34,266 nucleotides of DNA from Ignavibacteriota bacterium (GTDB taxonomy: Bacteria; Bacteroidota; Ignavibacteria; Palsa-1295), in assembly GCA_003151825.1 (NCBI GenBank), contig PLYO01000012.1, positions 1 through 34,266 of the forward strand, given 5' to 3'. Under the pieces are notes generated by a model. The model did not search any database and was not told the origin of the DNA. It saw only the letters and a program-made list of their open reading frames with translations. The stretch's first letter is position 1. Each line of letters starts with the position of its first letter. A program made the translations under genes and the position numbers. Positions 17,217-24,641 of the stretch are shown one piece after another.

Positions 17217-18644
17217 ATGTCACAAGGAGGCACCCGCAGGAACGGCCACGACCCGATGAGCAATCATGCTCTGAACGGTCATGCTACGAACGGTCATGCT
17301 ACGAACGGCCACTCGAATGGCCACGCGCGGAACGGCAATACCGCTCCGGTTCGCAGGCCGCGCGTACTCTTTCTTTCCTATCGCTTTCCGTATCCGCTCA
17401 TCGGCGGCGACCGCATCAAAGCGTATTACCTCGTGCAGCATCTTTCCACGATTGCGGATGTCGATCTTATCGCGCTCGATGAAGCCCGAAGCGCCACGCC
17501 CGGCAATGTGCCGGAACTCGAAGCCTATGCAAATCTCGAGTTACTCCCGTTCGACAAGCAGCGAGCGATGTTTCGCGTGGCGAAGTCGCTCGCAAGCAAT
17601 CTCCCCATTGAATTCGCTTATTATGACGATCCCTCGATGCAACATGCGGTCGATCGGGCGCTGGAATTGAATGAATACGATCTGATTATTTGCTTTTTTC
17701 TTCGCACGGCAAAGTTCGTACAGCACCATACGCGGACTCCGAAGCTGCTCGTCGCTGAAGATGCTCGCGTGATTTTGGAAGAGCGGGCGTCCAGCAAATT
17801 TTCTCCCTTCCGTGGTTTGGGAGACCAGCTTCAGTACATCATCCGAAAAATAGATGCGATACGCCTGAGGGCTTATGAGCCACGCGTCATGGCGCAGGGT
17901 TTTGCGCGCGTTACCTTCGTCTCCAAAGTGGATGAGCGGCGGATGCTGGCTGCCAATCCCGCGCTGCCGACGGCCTTGCTCTCCAATGGCGTGGCGCTGA
18001 AAGAATTTGATTTCTACACCGGCGAACGCGAGGACAAACTTATTTTCTTTGGATACTTAGGGACGTATCACAACATTCAGATGGCCCGGCGGCTGCTTAA
18101 GAATATCTATCCAAAGATTCGAGAGGTGTCGCCGCGCACCAAGCTTGTCATGGTCGGCAAATCGCCGGACGCGCAGCTACGCAGACTCATCGAACATACT
18201 CCCGGCGCCGAACTTCATGCGGACGTGGAAGACGTCCGCCCGTATCTTCACAGCGCAAAAGTGTTCGTTCATGCTCAGACTGTGGGAGCGGGTATTCAAA
18301 ACAAGCTGCTCGAAGCCATGGCCGCCGGCACACCGATTGTGACTACGCCTGTTGGGGCAAGCGGCATCGAGGGCTTGGAAGATAACGTCCATGCGCTCAT
18401 TCGTTCGAGCGATCAGGAGATTATCGAGGCGACGCTCTCGCTCCTCAAAAATGACGATAGGGCGCTGCGCCTCGCGCTCAACGCCCGCGAGCTTGTGCGG
18501 GCCGGATATACGTGGGATCGTGTGTTTCGCTCCTTCAATGCGATTATTCGTGAGTGCGTGCCAAATTTTTTCAATGGAACTCACTTGGAAGAAGAGTCCT
18601 CCAAATTAAATCCCGACACGATCCGCGAACGGGTACGGACGTAA
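17217..18644 (+). CDS. Glycosyltransferase (GT4-like, exopolysaccharide type) with NGH-repeat tail
   Basis: 475 residues. Residues 1-42 are a low-complexity tail made of repeated NGH/NGHATNGH units. The GT-B protein then starts at RPRVLFLSYRFPYPLIGGDRIKAYYLVQHL, which resembles the sugar transferases of exosortase/EPS clusters (TIGR03087-like). Donor-domain landmarks are LLSNGVALKEFDF, LIFFGYLGTYHNIQMARRLL, TKLVMVGKSPDAQLRRLIE and IQNKLLEAMAAGTPIVTTPVGASGIEG. Its stop is 16 nt from the WcaJ-like gene, so both probably serve one surface polysaccharide. AAGGAGG occurs at 17223-17229 inside the frame but has no start codon at proper spacing. ATG 17217 is the likely start, with ATG 17256 as an alternative. 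Confidence 0.88.
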   Translation: MSQGGTRRNGHDPMSNHALNGHATNGHATNGHSNGHARNGNTAPVRRPRVLFLSYRFPYPLIGGDRIKAYYLVQHLSTIADVDLIALDEARSATPGNVPELEAYANLELLPFDKQRAMFRVAKSLASNLPIEFAYYDDPSMQHAVDRALELNEYDLIICFFLRTAKFVQHHTRTPKLLVAEDARVILEERASSKFSPFRGLGDQLQYIIRKIDAIRLRAYEPRVMAQGFARVTFVSKVDERRMLAANPALPTALLSNGVALKEFDFYTGEREDKLIFFGYLGTYHNIQMARRLLKNIYPKIREVSPRTKLVMVGKSPDAQLRRLIEHTPGAELHADVEDVRPYLHSAKVFVHAQTVGAGIQNKLLEAMAAGTPIVTTPVGASGIEGLEDNVHALIRSSDQEIIEATLSLLKNDDRALRLALNARELVRAGYTWDRVFRSFNAIIRECVPNFFNGTHLEEESSKLNPDTIRERVRT

Positions 18645-18660
18645 AGCTATTCTTCAAGCA

Positions 18661-20199
18661 ATGGAGACGATGATTGCCCCATCGGCTACGCTGGATGAGC
18701 CGGATGCCACGTCTGCCAACGGTCATGGCTCTATCGCGGACGGAGCACGCATATCCCGAAGAAGCTCCCAAGCCATGCTCGTTCGCCTTTTGCAGTTCAT
18801 TGCGGACTTGGTGCTGCTGAACGCAACATTTCATCTCATGCTCTTTGTGCGCTTCGGCGCATTTTTTCCTCAGCGGACGGTACAACTCGGCGGCGCGCCG
18901 TGGGCCATCTATCCCCATCTCGAAATTTTTCTGAACTTCTTTTGGATTTTCATTGCCTTATCGCTTCGGGTCTATCGTCCTTTGCGAACCTATGAACGAA
19001 ATGCGCCGGAACAGACCTTGCGCCTCGACCAAATTCGCGTTGTCGCGCGAGCGGGAATCTTCTTGGCTGGAACGCTGCTCCTTTTTATCGTTGCGCAGGG
19101 CGGCTATAATTTCTATTCGCGTCTATTTATCGCTTATTTCCTCACGTCTATTCCTATTGTGCTCGTCGCCATGCGCATCATCGCGCAATCGGCTGCGGCG
19201 ACGGTTCGGCATCAAACATCTCCAACGAAATCAATCGTCGTCATTGGCGCAGGCCATGTTGGAGAACGCTTTTACGAGACCGTTCGCGCCAACTCCGGTT
19301 ATGGTTACCGTGTGCTCGGTTTCTTAGACGACAACACGTCGGAAAGCCATGTTCGCCCCATGATCTTAGGCACGCTCCGTGATTTGGATCGCGTGTTACG
19401 CCGGGAAGCCGTCGATGAAGTCATTATTGCGCTGCCCCATGCGCGGGAAGAAACGATCGCGGAACTTGTGGCTGAATGCGAAAACCGCTGCATTCGCGTC
19501 GCGCTGCTTCCAGGCGATACGCTTGCGGTAGGCTCGCGGAGTGTCGAGCAAATCGGCGAGTTTTCGCTCGTTCGCATGCGCGAAGCTCCGCTCGATGAGT
19601 GGATAAGCCGCGTCTGGAAACGGTCGTTTGATCTCATCTTTAGTGGTGCCGTGCTCGTCCTCGTATTTCCGATTGTGTTTTTGGTGAGCGCACTCCTCAT
19701 CAAACTCGGTTCCCGAGGACCTATCTTGTTTAAGCAAGAACGGACTGGCGAAGATGGACGCACCTTTATCTGCTATAAATTTCGAACGATGCACGAAGAT
19801 GCGGATGACGCTCCCTCATGGCAGGCAACGCGAAACGACCCACGGATGACAAGTTTTGGTCGCATCCTCCGCCGCACAAGCATGGACGAATTGCCGCAAT
19901 TTTGGAATGTGCTCAAAGGTGAAATGTCCGTTGTCGGCCCCCGCCCGCACCCGCTGAAGCTCACCGAGGACTACCGGAAGATCATCGCGAAATATATGGT
20001 GCGGCACTTTGTGCGGCCCGGTCTTACCGGATGGGCACAGATCAATGGCTATCGTGGTGAAACAAAAAATCCCGAAGCCATGCGGCGCCGCGTCGAGCAC
20101 GATCTCTATTACATCGAGAACTGGTCCTTCCTGTTCGATCTTACAATTGTGGCCCGCACGATCGTATGCGTTTTGCGCGGCGATAAGAACGCATACTGA
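18661..20199 (+). CDS. WcaJ-type polyprenyl-phosphate glycosyl-1-phosphate transferase
   Basis: 512 residues. After a short tail containing SANGHGS come four N-terminal TM helices (about 40-185), then a Rossmann-like domain (KSIVVIGAGHVGERFYETVRANSGYGYRVLGFLDDN) and a fifth hydrophobic segment (FDLIFSGAVLVLVFPIVFLVSALLIKLGSRGPILFKQERTG). The catalytic sugar-transferase domain follows: YKFRTMHEDADD, TSMDELPQFWNVLKGEMSVVGPRP and RPGLTGWAQINGYRGET. These enzymes put the first sugar phosphate, often glucose-1-P, on undecaprenyl phosphate at the inner membrane and start repeat-unit synthesis. All hallmark motifs are intact. It is in an operon with the upstream glycosyltransferase. Confidence 0.94.
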   Translation: METMIAPSATLDEPDATSANGHGSIADGARISRRSSQAMLVRLLQFIADLVLLNATFHLMLFVRFGAFFPQRTVQLGGAPWAIYPHLEIFLNFFWIFIALSLRVYRPLRTYERNAPEQTLRLDQIRVVARAGIFLAGTLLLFIVAQGGYNFYSRLFIAYFLTSIPIVLVAMRIIAQSAAATVRHQTSPTKSIVVIGAGHVGERFYETVRANSGYGYRVLGFLDDNTSESHVRPMILGTLRDLDRVLRREAVDEVIIALPHAREETIAELVAECENRCIRVALLPGDTLAVGSRSVEQIGEFSLVRMREAPLDEWISRVWKRSFDLIFSGAVLVLVFPIVFLVSALLIKLGSRGPILFKQERTGEDGRTFICYKFRTMHEDADDAPSWQATRNDPRMTSFGRILRRTSMDELPQFWNVLKGEMSVVGPRPHPLKLTEDYRKIIAKYMVRHFVRPGLTGWAQINGYRGETKNPEAMRRRVEHDLYYIENWSFLFDLTIVARTIVCVLRGDKNAY

Positions 20200-20259
20200 G
20201 CGTTCGGGGAATTTCTATCCCGCTATCTTTGTCCTTTCGATTCTAAGAAGAATTAGAAA

Positions 20260-21426
20260 TTGGAAGAGACACGCGAATTATTGACTGCCGAGGAAGCGAG
20301 TGAGAAGTTGCTCTCGTTTGGCGCGCCGCCGCCACGCCTGACCAAAGCGGAAGCAGAGCGGCGAAAAACGGAGAACGATCTCGTCCTTCAGCTGAAGCCG
20401 CATTCGCTCTGGTATTATTCCTGGCGCCGGATGCGGCGCAATCGCCTTGCGATGGCGGGACTCATTATCACGGTCGTTCTTATTGTTGTCGCAGTCCTTG
20501 CCAGCACGCTCGCGCCCTTCGATCCGAATATGCAAGTGCTCGAATATTCCACGAAGCCCATTGGATTTCAGGGCAATGTGCTGCTGACAAAGAGCGAAGT
20601 CGATCCAACGCAAACAATTCCCATCCCCATTGGCGAATACCGCATTCAGGGCGACCGCGTAATTTATACTACTGACGAGGGCCGGGATAAATCCATCCCC
20701 ATTTCACGCCTCGCGGGAACTTCGGAATCCGATTGGCACAAAACTCCCACTTATTATTTCGGCACCGACCGCTATGGCCGCGATGTACTTTCGCGATTGA
20801 TGTATGGCGCGCGCGTTTCTCTCACGGTTGCCTTTTTCGCGGAAATGTGCAGCCTTGTAATAGGAGTTCTGCTCGGTTCGCTTGCTGGATTTTATAGAAG
20901 ATGGATTGATGATGGCATAATGTGGTTCACCAATGTGGTGTGGTCGATTCCGTCGCTGCTGCTCATCATCGCGCTATCGATCGCGCTGGGTTTGGGAATG
21001 TGGCAAACGATCATCGCTATCGGCATCACCGAATGGGTCGATATGGCGCGTATCGTGCGCGGGCAATTTTTTGCGTTACGCGAAACGGAGTATGTCGAAG
21101 CCACAAAAGCGCTCGGCCTTTCGAACAAGCGAACGATCTTCCGTCATATCCTTCCCAATTCGCTTGGGCCGATTATCGTCATTGCAACCGCCGGATTTGC
21201 GAATGCGATTATTTACGAAGCTTCGCTTTCGTTCCTTGGATTAGGCGTCCAACCGCCCGCTTCGACATGGGGCCAAATGATCCACGATGGCTACGGCTAC
21301 ATTGCCGCCGGCTCCAATTGGGGTTTGACGCTTTTCCCTGCACTCGCTATCATGCTCGCCGTGTTCGCATTCAATCTCTTTGGCGATGGATTGCGCGATG
21401 CGTTCGATCCGAAGTTGAAGAGATAA
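20260..21426 (+). CDS. OppC/DppC-type ABC transporter permease
   Basis: 388 residues. A cytoplasmic N-terminus of about 60 residues precedes TM1 (AMAGLIITVVLIVVAVLASTLAPFDP). The extracytoplasmic stretch between TM1 and the core is roughly 95 residues and holds beta-prone sequence (KPIGFQGNVLLTKSE, YRIQGDRVIYTTDEG) before FGTDRYGRDVLSRLMYGARVSL, much longer than in standard OppC. The permease core has the EAA-like loop EYVEATKALGLSNKRTIFRHILPNSLGPIIV and SLSFLGLGVQPPASTWGQMI. It would pair with an OppB-like permease, ATPases and a binding protein, none of which is here. The start is a TTG at 20260 after AAGAAGAATTAG; the first in-frame ATG would cut into conserved sequence. Confidence 0.9.
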   Translation: MEETRELLTAEEASEKLLSFGAPPPRLTKAEAERRKTENDLVLQLKPHSLWYYSWRRMRRNRLAMAGLIITVVLIVVAVLASTLAPFDPNMQVLEYSTKPIGFQGNVLLTKSEVDPTQTIPIPIGEYRIQGDRVIYTTDEGRDKSIPISRLAGTSESDWHKTPTYYFGTDRYGRDVLSRLMYGARVSLTVAFFAEMCSLVIGVLLGSLAGFYRRWIDDGIMWFTNVVWSIPSLLLIIALSIALGLGMWQTIIAIGITEWVDMARIVRGQFFALRETEYVEATKALGLSNKRTIFRHILPNSLGPIIVIATAGFANAIIYEASLSFLGLGVQPPASTWGQMIHDGYGYIAAGSNWGLTLFPALAIMLAVFAFNLFGDGLRDAFDPKLKR

Positions 21427-21427
21427 T

Positions 21428-21534
21428 TGTCTGAACTATGATTTATGTGATTCTTATGATTAAATATGATTGGTTTTTAAAATGACTCTAATCATGCTCC
21501 AATCACACGAATCACATAAATCATAGTTCAGACA
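21428..21534. repeat. Inverted repeat with perfect 25-bp arms in a convergent gap
   Basis: TGTCTGAACTATGATTTATG plus TGATT at 21428-21452 is exactly complementary to 21510-21534, with further partial pairing inward (TTATGATT/AATCACACGA). It fills the whole gap between the permease and the convergent secreted-protein gene, so it may end transcription from both sides. It resembles the repeat at 567-688 at its outer edge. Confidence 0.85.
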
Positions 21535-21535
21535 A

Positions 21536-23356
21536 TCACTCCCGAAAATCCAGCACCTGCGTTTCGCCCTTGTAGTGCATAGTCAAAATGCCACTTCCTT
21601 TTTTCGATTCGAGATGGGGAGACTGGAAGAGCCAATCTCTTTCCTGCGGTCGAGATCGCATTTTTTCCGTCACAGCGAATTGATGGTCCCAATCCGTTTG
21701 CTTCACCTCTGTGATCACATCCTGTAATGTATGCTCTCGCATACTTGAGCAATAGATAATATAACCAGATCCGTGATCCGGCATTCGCCAGCGTGTTCCG
21801 AAAGGAATCTTGTTACTTTCGAATCGACCCATCGTTTTAATTCCAATTAATGTCGAGTCAAATTGCAATACCGTCCAATGTGGAGCTGCATAATGATGAA
21901 TCGAGTCGCCGAAGTAACCATGTCGCGGAGGATCATCGAGAATAATTTGCTCTTGCCATAGAATTCGAGCGCTGTCTGGAATAAATAAATCAACGTGTGA
22001 ATATTTTACACTATCTGGCAGATTGTAGAACACTTCAAGCCAGTTCTTGTCCTGATAAATATGCTCATACGGCGATCCGCCTTCCCATTTATCCTCGTTG
22101 GTGTAACCTTTCTTCACCGCACTAATGCGTTCGAGCTGGAAGCTGGGATATTCTGGAAAAAACATTCCCAATTCTTCCGCGCTTACATAAGGATTGAGTC
22201 CCGTGATGATATTATGGTGCTTATCCGAATCAAACACCAGCGACCACGATTGCTGTTGTATCGGCTGCACAATCCCTCCCTGCATCGAACCTAAACAATA
22301 GTCCTTCGTCATGTAATCGTATTTATAAACGGGCGCGTGGAATTCAGAATCATGCGAGGAATCGGTTGAACTCCATTTATCCATATATCGAAGCATCGCT
22401 CGACCCCGTTTGAGTGAAAATTGTTCATAAGGTTCCGAGCGATCGGATGCGATCTGGCGGATGATTTTGGGACATTCGAAACTCGTCATCGCGGCAAATG
22501 CAATATCGGGATGTAATGCAGCCAGCGTATCTAATCTGGCTTGACCACCGCTCTCACCAAAGAAATAATTCCCATACGTTTCGATCTCTGCCGCATGTGG
22601 ATCGATCGCACATTCATCGCTCACGCGGGAGTGCGCGCCGCAGTAACTTCCGTTCAGATAATCGGCGGCATACGCGGCAAGTTCGTATTCCAGCATCATC
22701 TCGAATCGGTGCTTCATGTGCTTATCTTTGGTGTATTCGGCAAGCAGCGCAAGCGGCGTGATGTAATAATATCCATAGCGTGGCGAATCCCATTCTTCCT
22801 GCCCATTGCGGACGGTCTCGTCGATCCAATGATCGAGATATTCTTTCGATTCGTCGTAAATTTCTTTCGACGACTTTCCCATGAACCAATTCGTATCCGG
22901 CAGATCGGGCCACGCCTGCGCCATCAAAAAAAGCGAGCCATAATACATCAGGAAATGGTTTTCCGTATCGCCGCGATAGGGTGTGCAGTGCTTCCAGCAT
23001 TGTCTGATTCGCGCTTTGTATTGCGGACGTAGCACATCAGCAGTTGCATAATAAAGCCCCGCACAGCCATACATCCAGAACATGTCGCCATACGCGCGTG
23101 AGAGGAGCGTATCGAGCTGCTTATAGGCGCTATCGACGCCAATATTCTGATGAATACGAGCGGTAACCATTGCAAAATCATTCCGAAGTGGAATGGAGGC
23201 GACATGATCGAGGATGGCGCGTTTGGTAGATGGAGGTTGCGCGAAGAGTTGAAGCGGCAACAGAAGAAAAAGAAGAATGTGTAGCGTCCGGCCTTTAGGT
23301 CGGACGGATTTCCCGACCGAACCTGAAGGTTCGGTTCTACACTTCGCGTATTTCAT
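21536..23356 (-). CDS. Large secreted protein of unknown function (possible alpha/alpha-barrel enzyme)
   Basis: 606 residues from ATG 23356, whose ATGA overlaps the stop of the upstream Asp-box gene. The hydrophobic core HILLFLLLPLQLFAQ marks a signal peptide, but residues 6-26 before it are encoded by a palindromic repeat (23279-23342); without it the start would read MKYAK-ILLFLLLPLQLFAQ. The mature part is rich in helices and aromatic residues (DMFWMYGCAGLYYATADVL, SPRYGYYYITPLALLAEYTKDKHMKHRFEMMLEYELAAYAADYLNG), suggesting an alpha/alpha-toroid such as a polysaccharide lyase or glycosidase. The second half looks like beta sandwich. I cannot assign activity. Context with a symporter and a glycosidase suggests carbohydrate breakdown. 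Confidence 0.75.
   Translation of the reverse strand: MKYAKCRTEPSGSVGKSVRPKGRTLHILLFLLLPLQLFAQPPSTKRAILDHVASIPLRNDFAMVTARIHQNIGVDSAYKQLDTLLSRAYGDMFWMYGCAGLYYATADVLRPQYKARIRQCWKHCTPYRGDTENHFLMYYGSLFLMAQAWPDLPDTNWFMGKSSKEIYDESKEYLDHWIDETVRNGQEEWDSPRYGYYYITPLALLAEYTKDKHMKHRFEMMLEYELAAYAADYLNGSYCGAHSRVSDECAIDPHAAEIETYGNYFFGESGGQARLDTLAALHPDIAFAAMTSFECPKIIRQIASDRSEPYEQFSLKRGRAMLRYMDKWSSTDSSHDSEFHAPVYKYDYMTKDYCLGSMQGGIVQPIQQQSWSLVFDSDKHHNIITGLNPYVSAEELGMFFPEYPSFQLERISAVKKGYTNEDKWEGGSPYEHIYQDKNWLEVFYNLPDSVKYSHVDLFIPDSARILWQEQIILDDPPRHGYFGDSIHHYAAPHWTVLQFDSTLIGIKTMGRFESNKIPFGTRWRMPDHGSGYIIYCSSMREHTLQDVITEVKQTDWDHQFAVTEKMRSRPQERDWLFQSPHLESKKGSGILTMHYKGETQVLDFRE
23279..23342. repeat. Palindromic repeat inserted in a signal peptide
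   Basis: GTGTAG...CTACAC at the ends, with CGTCCGGCCTTTAGGTCGGACG and CGAACCTGAAGGTTCG-type hairpins inside. It is read in frame as residues about 6-26 of the secreted protein gene. Confidence 0.8.
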
Positions 23357-24132
23357 GGGGTGACAAGAAAGGATTTTAGCGTCCAGATCTGACAATAAAT
23401 TAACCTTCGAAGCGGTTCACTAGAGTATTTCTCGTAGTTGAAAATCTTAACTCCTTCATCAGAAGAGTCAAAACTCAGAAGGTCTCCTTTTCCAAGTGAG
23501 CCATCGATCGACACCATCGCGAGATCAGCATCAGGTTCGAAAAGGGATAGTCTATCTCTCCAATTCTGAAGAATATCAATCGTTTCATTGTACCACTTCG
23601 GTATGCCGGAACTATCAAGATTTACCATTTCACAATACGAAGAAATTTTCTTAATCCAATTGTTTCCTCCTTCACTGATCTGCCAAGCACCATGCGCAGT
23701 AGCAATGTAGATTTCGTTGGGATTTTTTTGGTTGACGGCCACATCCATTGCTTCGGAGATACGCCAATCGGTGATCTGCTTCCAGTGCTCGCCGTAATCG
23801 GTGGAACGGAGAATGCCGAGGCCGGTGGCTTCGTAAAGGATACGTCCATTCGAGGACTGCACCATGTCCATCGAGTAGCATTTGATATTATCCCATCCAA
23901 AATGGTTCCATGTTTTCCCGGTGTCATCCGATTGATAGAGTCCGGAACCATTGGAGCTTCCGCCCATCGAAGTACCGGCGCTATCATTCCCTATCGCGCA
24001 GGCATAGATGCGGAGATGCTGGGCATAGATGTCAGTAAAATGGACACAAAGGATCCAAAAGACGAAAACCGCGAGAAGGTGACGCGGGTCTTTTAAATCC
24101 TTTGAAAAGCGACGAGTCTTAAACCACTGCAT
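23353..24132 (-). CDS. Secreted Asp-box (BNR-type) beta-propeller-like protein, probably shortened
   Basis: 259 residues. A basic N-terminus is followed by LLAVFVFWILCVHFTDIYAQ, a signal peptide. Three Asp-box blades are visible: GLYQSDDTGKTWNHFGW, GILRSTDYGEHWKQI and GAWQISEGGNNWIKKI (about residues 60-160), together with NPNEIYIATAHG. A full propeller needs six or seven blades. Here the pattern stops near residue 160 and the last 100 residues are unlike it, so this is probably a truncated or decayed member. Its start overlaps the reductase gene by 14 bases and its stop overlaps the next gene (ATGA). Asp-box propellers often bind or act on glycans or serve as structural repeats at the surface. 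Confidence 0.75.
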   Translation of the reverse strand: MQWFKTRRFSKDLKDPRHLLAVFVFWILCVHFTDIYAQHLRIYACAIGNDSAGTSMGGSSNGSGLYQSDDTGKTWNHFGWDNIKCYSMDMVQSSNGRILYEATGLGILRSTDYGEHWKQITDWRISEAMDVAVNQKNPNEIYIATAHGAWQISEGGNNWIKKISSYCEMVNLDSSGIPKWYNETIDILQNWRDRLSLFEPDADLAMVSIDGSLGKGDLLSFDSSDEGVKIFNYEKYSSEPLRRLIYCQIWTLKSFLVTP

Positions 24133-24640
24133 ATTTTGCGATTATCGTTCCACGGTCGTTTATTTTTTCGATGCTAATTAATTTCAAATTAACGTCTAAT
24201 TCATCTTCTACAACAAAATTCCCACCTTTGCCGAAGATTTTAGGTTCCAGCGTCAGCCACAATTCATCCACCAATCCAGCCCTGAAAAACGATGTAGCAA
24301 TGTGTGGTCCGCCAACGACAAGCATTTGGTCATACCCCTTAGAATGGAATCGCTCCGTCAGCGCAGCCGGAAATTCATCCGAAAATTCCAGCTGGCCCGC
24401 AACTTCATATTGCTTATACTTCGCAGGGTTCTTCGTCATAATGACGAGTAGGCTGTTCGGCGATGGCTTGATGGGGTCAAAATCGAACGTGCTGCTTCCC
24501 ATTATGATAAGCGGACTTTCGTTCCAGATTTTCCTGAAATATTTTTGATCTTCGGGCGACGACCATCGCATGACGTGCGGATCGCCCCACTTCGTAATTT
24601 TTCCGTCGAGCGTGGTTACAAAAACAACGATGGTTTTCAT
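24119..24640 (-). CDS. RibD C-terminal / dihydrofolate reductase-like protein
   Basis: 173 residues from ATG 24640. The fold is recognisable: MKTIVVFVTTLDGKITKWGD at the start, LIIMGSSTFDFDP as the GRxT-like segment, then MLVVGGPHIATSFFRAGLVDELWLTLEPKIFGKGG, the standard ending of RibD_C (PF01872) proteins. Such proteins reduce pterin- or pyrimidinone-type substrates with NADPH, but many stand-alone members have unknown substrates. The start follows the stop of the glycosidase-like gene by one base (TAATATG). Base composition is visibly more AT-rich than in flanking genes, and the function does not match the surrounding carbohydrate genes, so it may be a late insertion into the operon. Confidence 0.88.
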   Translation of the reverse strand: MKTIVVFVTTLDGKITKWGDPHVMRWSSPEDQKYFRKIWNESPLIIMGSSTFDFDPIKPSPNSLLVIMTKNPAKYKQYEVAGQLEFSDEFPAALTERFHSKGYDQMLVVGGPHIATSFFRAGLVDELWLTLEPKIFGKGGNFVVEDELDVNLKLISIEKINDRGTIIAKYAVV

Positions 24641-24641
24641 A

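Noticed and set aside
17223..17229. AAGGAGG as the ribosome binding site of the glycosyltransferase
   Set aside because: The next in-frame start (17256) is 26 bases away, too far, and no other start lies at proper spacing.
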